In this document: one piece after another, positions 62,431 to 64,000 of the stretch | Layout of the letters: every line of letters starts with the position of its first letter | Numbering within the stretch: position 1 is the stretch's first letter | NCBI GenBank assembly: GCA_018806915.1 | Contig: JAGKQI010000084.1 | Location: 310,001-374,000 of the forward strand | Direction: 5' to 3' | DNA length: 64,000 nt | Source of the DNA: Phytophthora colocasiae | Taxonomy: Eukaryota > Oomycota > Peronosporomycetes > Peronosporales > Peronosporaceae | Made by a program: the position numbers and the translations under genes | The notes under the pieces: generated by a model | Seen by the model: the letters and a program-made list of their open reading frames with translations, nothing else | Database searches by the model: none | Told to the model about the DNA's origin: nothing

Positions 62431-64000
62431 TCATTGTCGCCTAGACGCTGGTCCCTGCCCGGACGAGCCTCCAGCCTTGCTTTGAGCCGACAGTTGAGTA
62501 AGTATTTTCTTCGTTGGGCAATTGGCCACTCGATGGTCAGTGCCGTCGCAGAGGAAGCATCCAGGGTTCCTGTAATAACCGTTCGTCTGCCTGTTTGAAG
62601 CGGGTTGCGAGTTGGAACGGTTCTGCTGCTGTTGTTGTCCTCTTGGTTGTTCACATTCCAAATACACATGGCCCTTAACCTTGCAATTCGAGCAAGTAGC
62701 ACCAGCCCGGCGACAGTTAATGCGGTTGCACCCCAAGGTGTGGCATCGACCGCAAACTATCTTCCCTTCCTGCGTGTACATGTCCGGACCTTGCCGTATT
62801 CCTCTGACCGGGCCCTCAGGAGCAACTGCATTCACGGTGGGCGGAGCGTTCTCGAACGCAGGATCCTCGTAGTGAGCCACAGCGATGGTAGGAGCAGTTT
62901 GCGGAACGCTCGAGTGAGCGTACTGCTGCTGTTGCTGCTGCTGTTGTTGAGCCAACATGTTCTGCGTTTGCTGCATCAAGTTCAGCATCTGCTGCATCAT
63001 CGTATTCTCTGAACCCTTGGAGGACGTCGCGTCTTCGAAGTCCGCGTCGTTCTCGACCGGGAGATGCATGTTCTTGTATAGCAGAACGGTCACGGCTTGA
63101 GGAATGGAGTCGACCATAGCGTTCGAAAGCGTGGCCTTCCATTCACGGTTCCTCAACCCAGACAGGAAGTACTGGTAACGCATATCCGGATCATAACAGC
63201 GTGCGTCGTCACACAAACCGAGAGATCAGGTCACCCCACACTTCCGGTGACATTCCCCTCGATCGGGTCGTCTTCTTCAGCAACTCGATGCGCTGTTGAG
63301 GCGTCTGACAAATGAACTGGCTGTAGAACCGCGTCTTCAGCGTGTCGAAGTCATCGATGCTCGAGTGCACCCACCACTGGTCTCCAGCCTTGCCCTTGAG
63401 GCACTCACGGAACGCACTCAACCGTAATACATCGTCTAGACCCACTGTAGCACGCTCAAACGACTCCCAGAAACTTCCAGCTCTCTCAGCAGTGGAGTCA
63501 TCCGAATAGAACGGTTGTAGCATCCTAATAGCGTTCCTTATACTCGTCGGCATACCGATCACAGGCTGAGCAGGTTGCGAGGGCTGCACGGCCGGGAACG
63601 GTTGCTGAGCAGGAACGGTAGGAGTTGGCTGAAATGCGGGCCCAAGAGCAGGCGGGTGAGCGTACCCATGCCACGCTCCAGTAGGCGCTCCAAGTTGCGA
63701 AGGCCCAGGGTACATCCCGGGGTGGCCAAGGGAGGCCGACGACGGGAGCTGTCCCGATGGACCGCTCGGGGCACCGCCTCCCCGAGGGTAATACGACCCT
63801 CGATTCATCACTGACGTCTTCAGGGGCCCGGGTGTTCGCTGCGAGGGCCTCACCGGGGCGGCCGTCGAGTCTGGAGCCGATGTCTGGAACGGTTGTTGAC
63901 GATACGGTAGCTGTTGTCGCTGCAACGGTTGTTGCGGGGGCATCCCCATAGGTTGCGTCGAGCGCTCAGGGTACCCGGTCGTTCCCGGATAGGTCGAGAC
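62431..64000 (-). pseudogene. gag: Gypsy-C2 gag, frameshifted and cut by the window edge
   Basis: It is the same protein as C1 gag. One extra T near 63,217 (CGGTTTGTGTG against CGGTTGTGTG in C1) breaks the frame between the core and the knuckle region. The part 63,216-62,431 carries the poly-Gln run and the three Cys modules. The N-terminal Pro-rich part continues past the right edge. Confidence 0.75.

Larger units (their letters stand above)
51991..64000 (-). mobile_element. Gypsy-C2: very large Ty3/gypsy element, truncated at 3' end and running off the window
   Basis: Minus-strand order from the right edge: gag, acidic extension plus protease, RT, RNase H, integrase with chromodomain-like tail, a plus-strand (antisense) gene, then the membrane ORF cut at 51,991. 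By alignment with C1 about 1.9 kb (5' LTR, leader, first part of gag) lies beyond the window, so the element would be about 14 kb or more. No LTR is inside the window. Sequence similarity to C1 is very high where both are present. Several stops and frameshifts show it is defective. Confidence 0.8.

Overview
The window looks like a repeat-rich, gene-poor region of an oomycete nuclear genome, most likely Phytophthora or a related peronosporalean. Reasons: chromodomain Ty3/gypsy elements, a tyrosine-recombinase (DIRS/Ngaro-like) retroelement and LINE remnants lie side by side; there is no operon structure and no convincing spliceosomal intron; and several genes start just downstream of a sequence close to the oomycete initiator (TCATTCC-CAAATTT type). 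I cannot name the species.

Layout (labels are mine). 1-1688: 3' part of a degenerate LINE. 1689-12,060: broken copies of an unrecognised multicopy gene family (fam1, fam2, fam3: about 700-800 residues, LRR-like second half, short F-box-like C-terminus) and two divergent copies of a small secreted-protein gene lying in 911-bp inverted repeats. 12,061-19,966: a fam1 copy split by Gypsy-A. 19,967-29,690: a fam3 remnant and a fam2 copy split by Gypsy-B. 29,691-35,418: a truncated DIRS/Ngaro-like element on the minus strand. 35,487-36,180: another fam fragment. 37,620-46,067: a third secreted-protein gene copy split by Gypsy-C1. 46,156-51,990: an inverted copy of the 12-29.7 kb gene block without Gypsy-A and Gypsy-B, so it supplies the empty sites. 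51,991-64,000: Gypsy-C2, a minus-strand, very large relative of C1 that runs off the window.

How it fits together: nothing here is a clearly intact host gene. The host-derived part is one segment (fam1, fam3, fam2, then a convergent secreted-protein gene) that was copied and inverted several times and then riddled with insertions. Four insertions (Gypsy-A, Gypsy-B, Gypsy-C1 and the second LINE) can be placed to the base from their target-site duplications, and Gypsy-A and -B additionally from the empty sites in the inverted copy.

The most unusual object is the Gypsy-C type. It is gypsy-like in gag, protease, RT, RNase H and integrase, but its projected length is about 14 kb or more. It carries an opposite-strand gene for a Ser/Pro/Lys-rich putative nuclear protein and a downstream ORF with several membrane segments. 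Its DNA is saturated, in all reading frames and in non-coding parts, with the word AACGNT or its complement. Copy C1 has lost about 6.8 kb between protease and membrane ORF at a short homology containing this word, leaving one open 1196-codon fusion frame.
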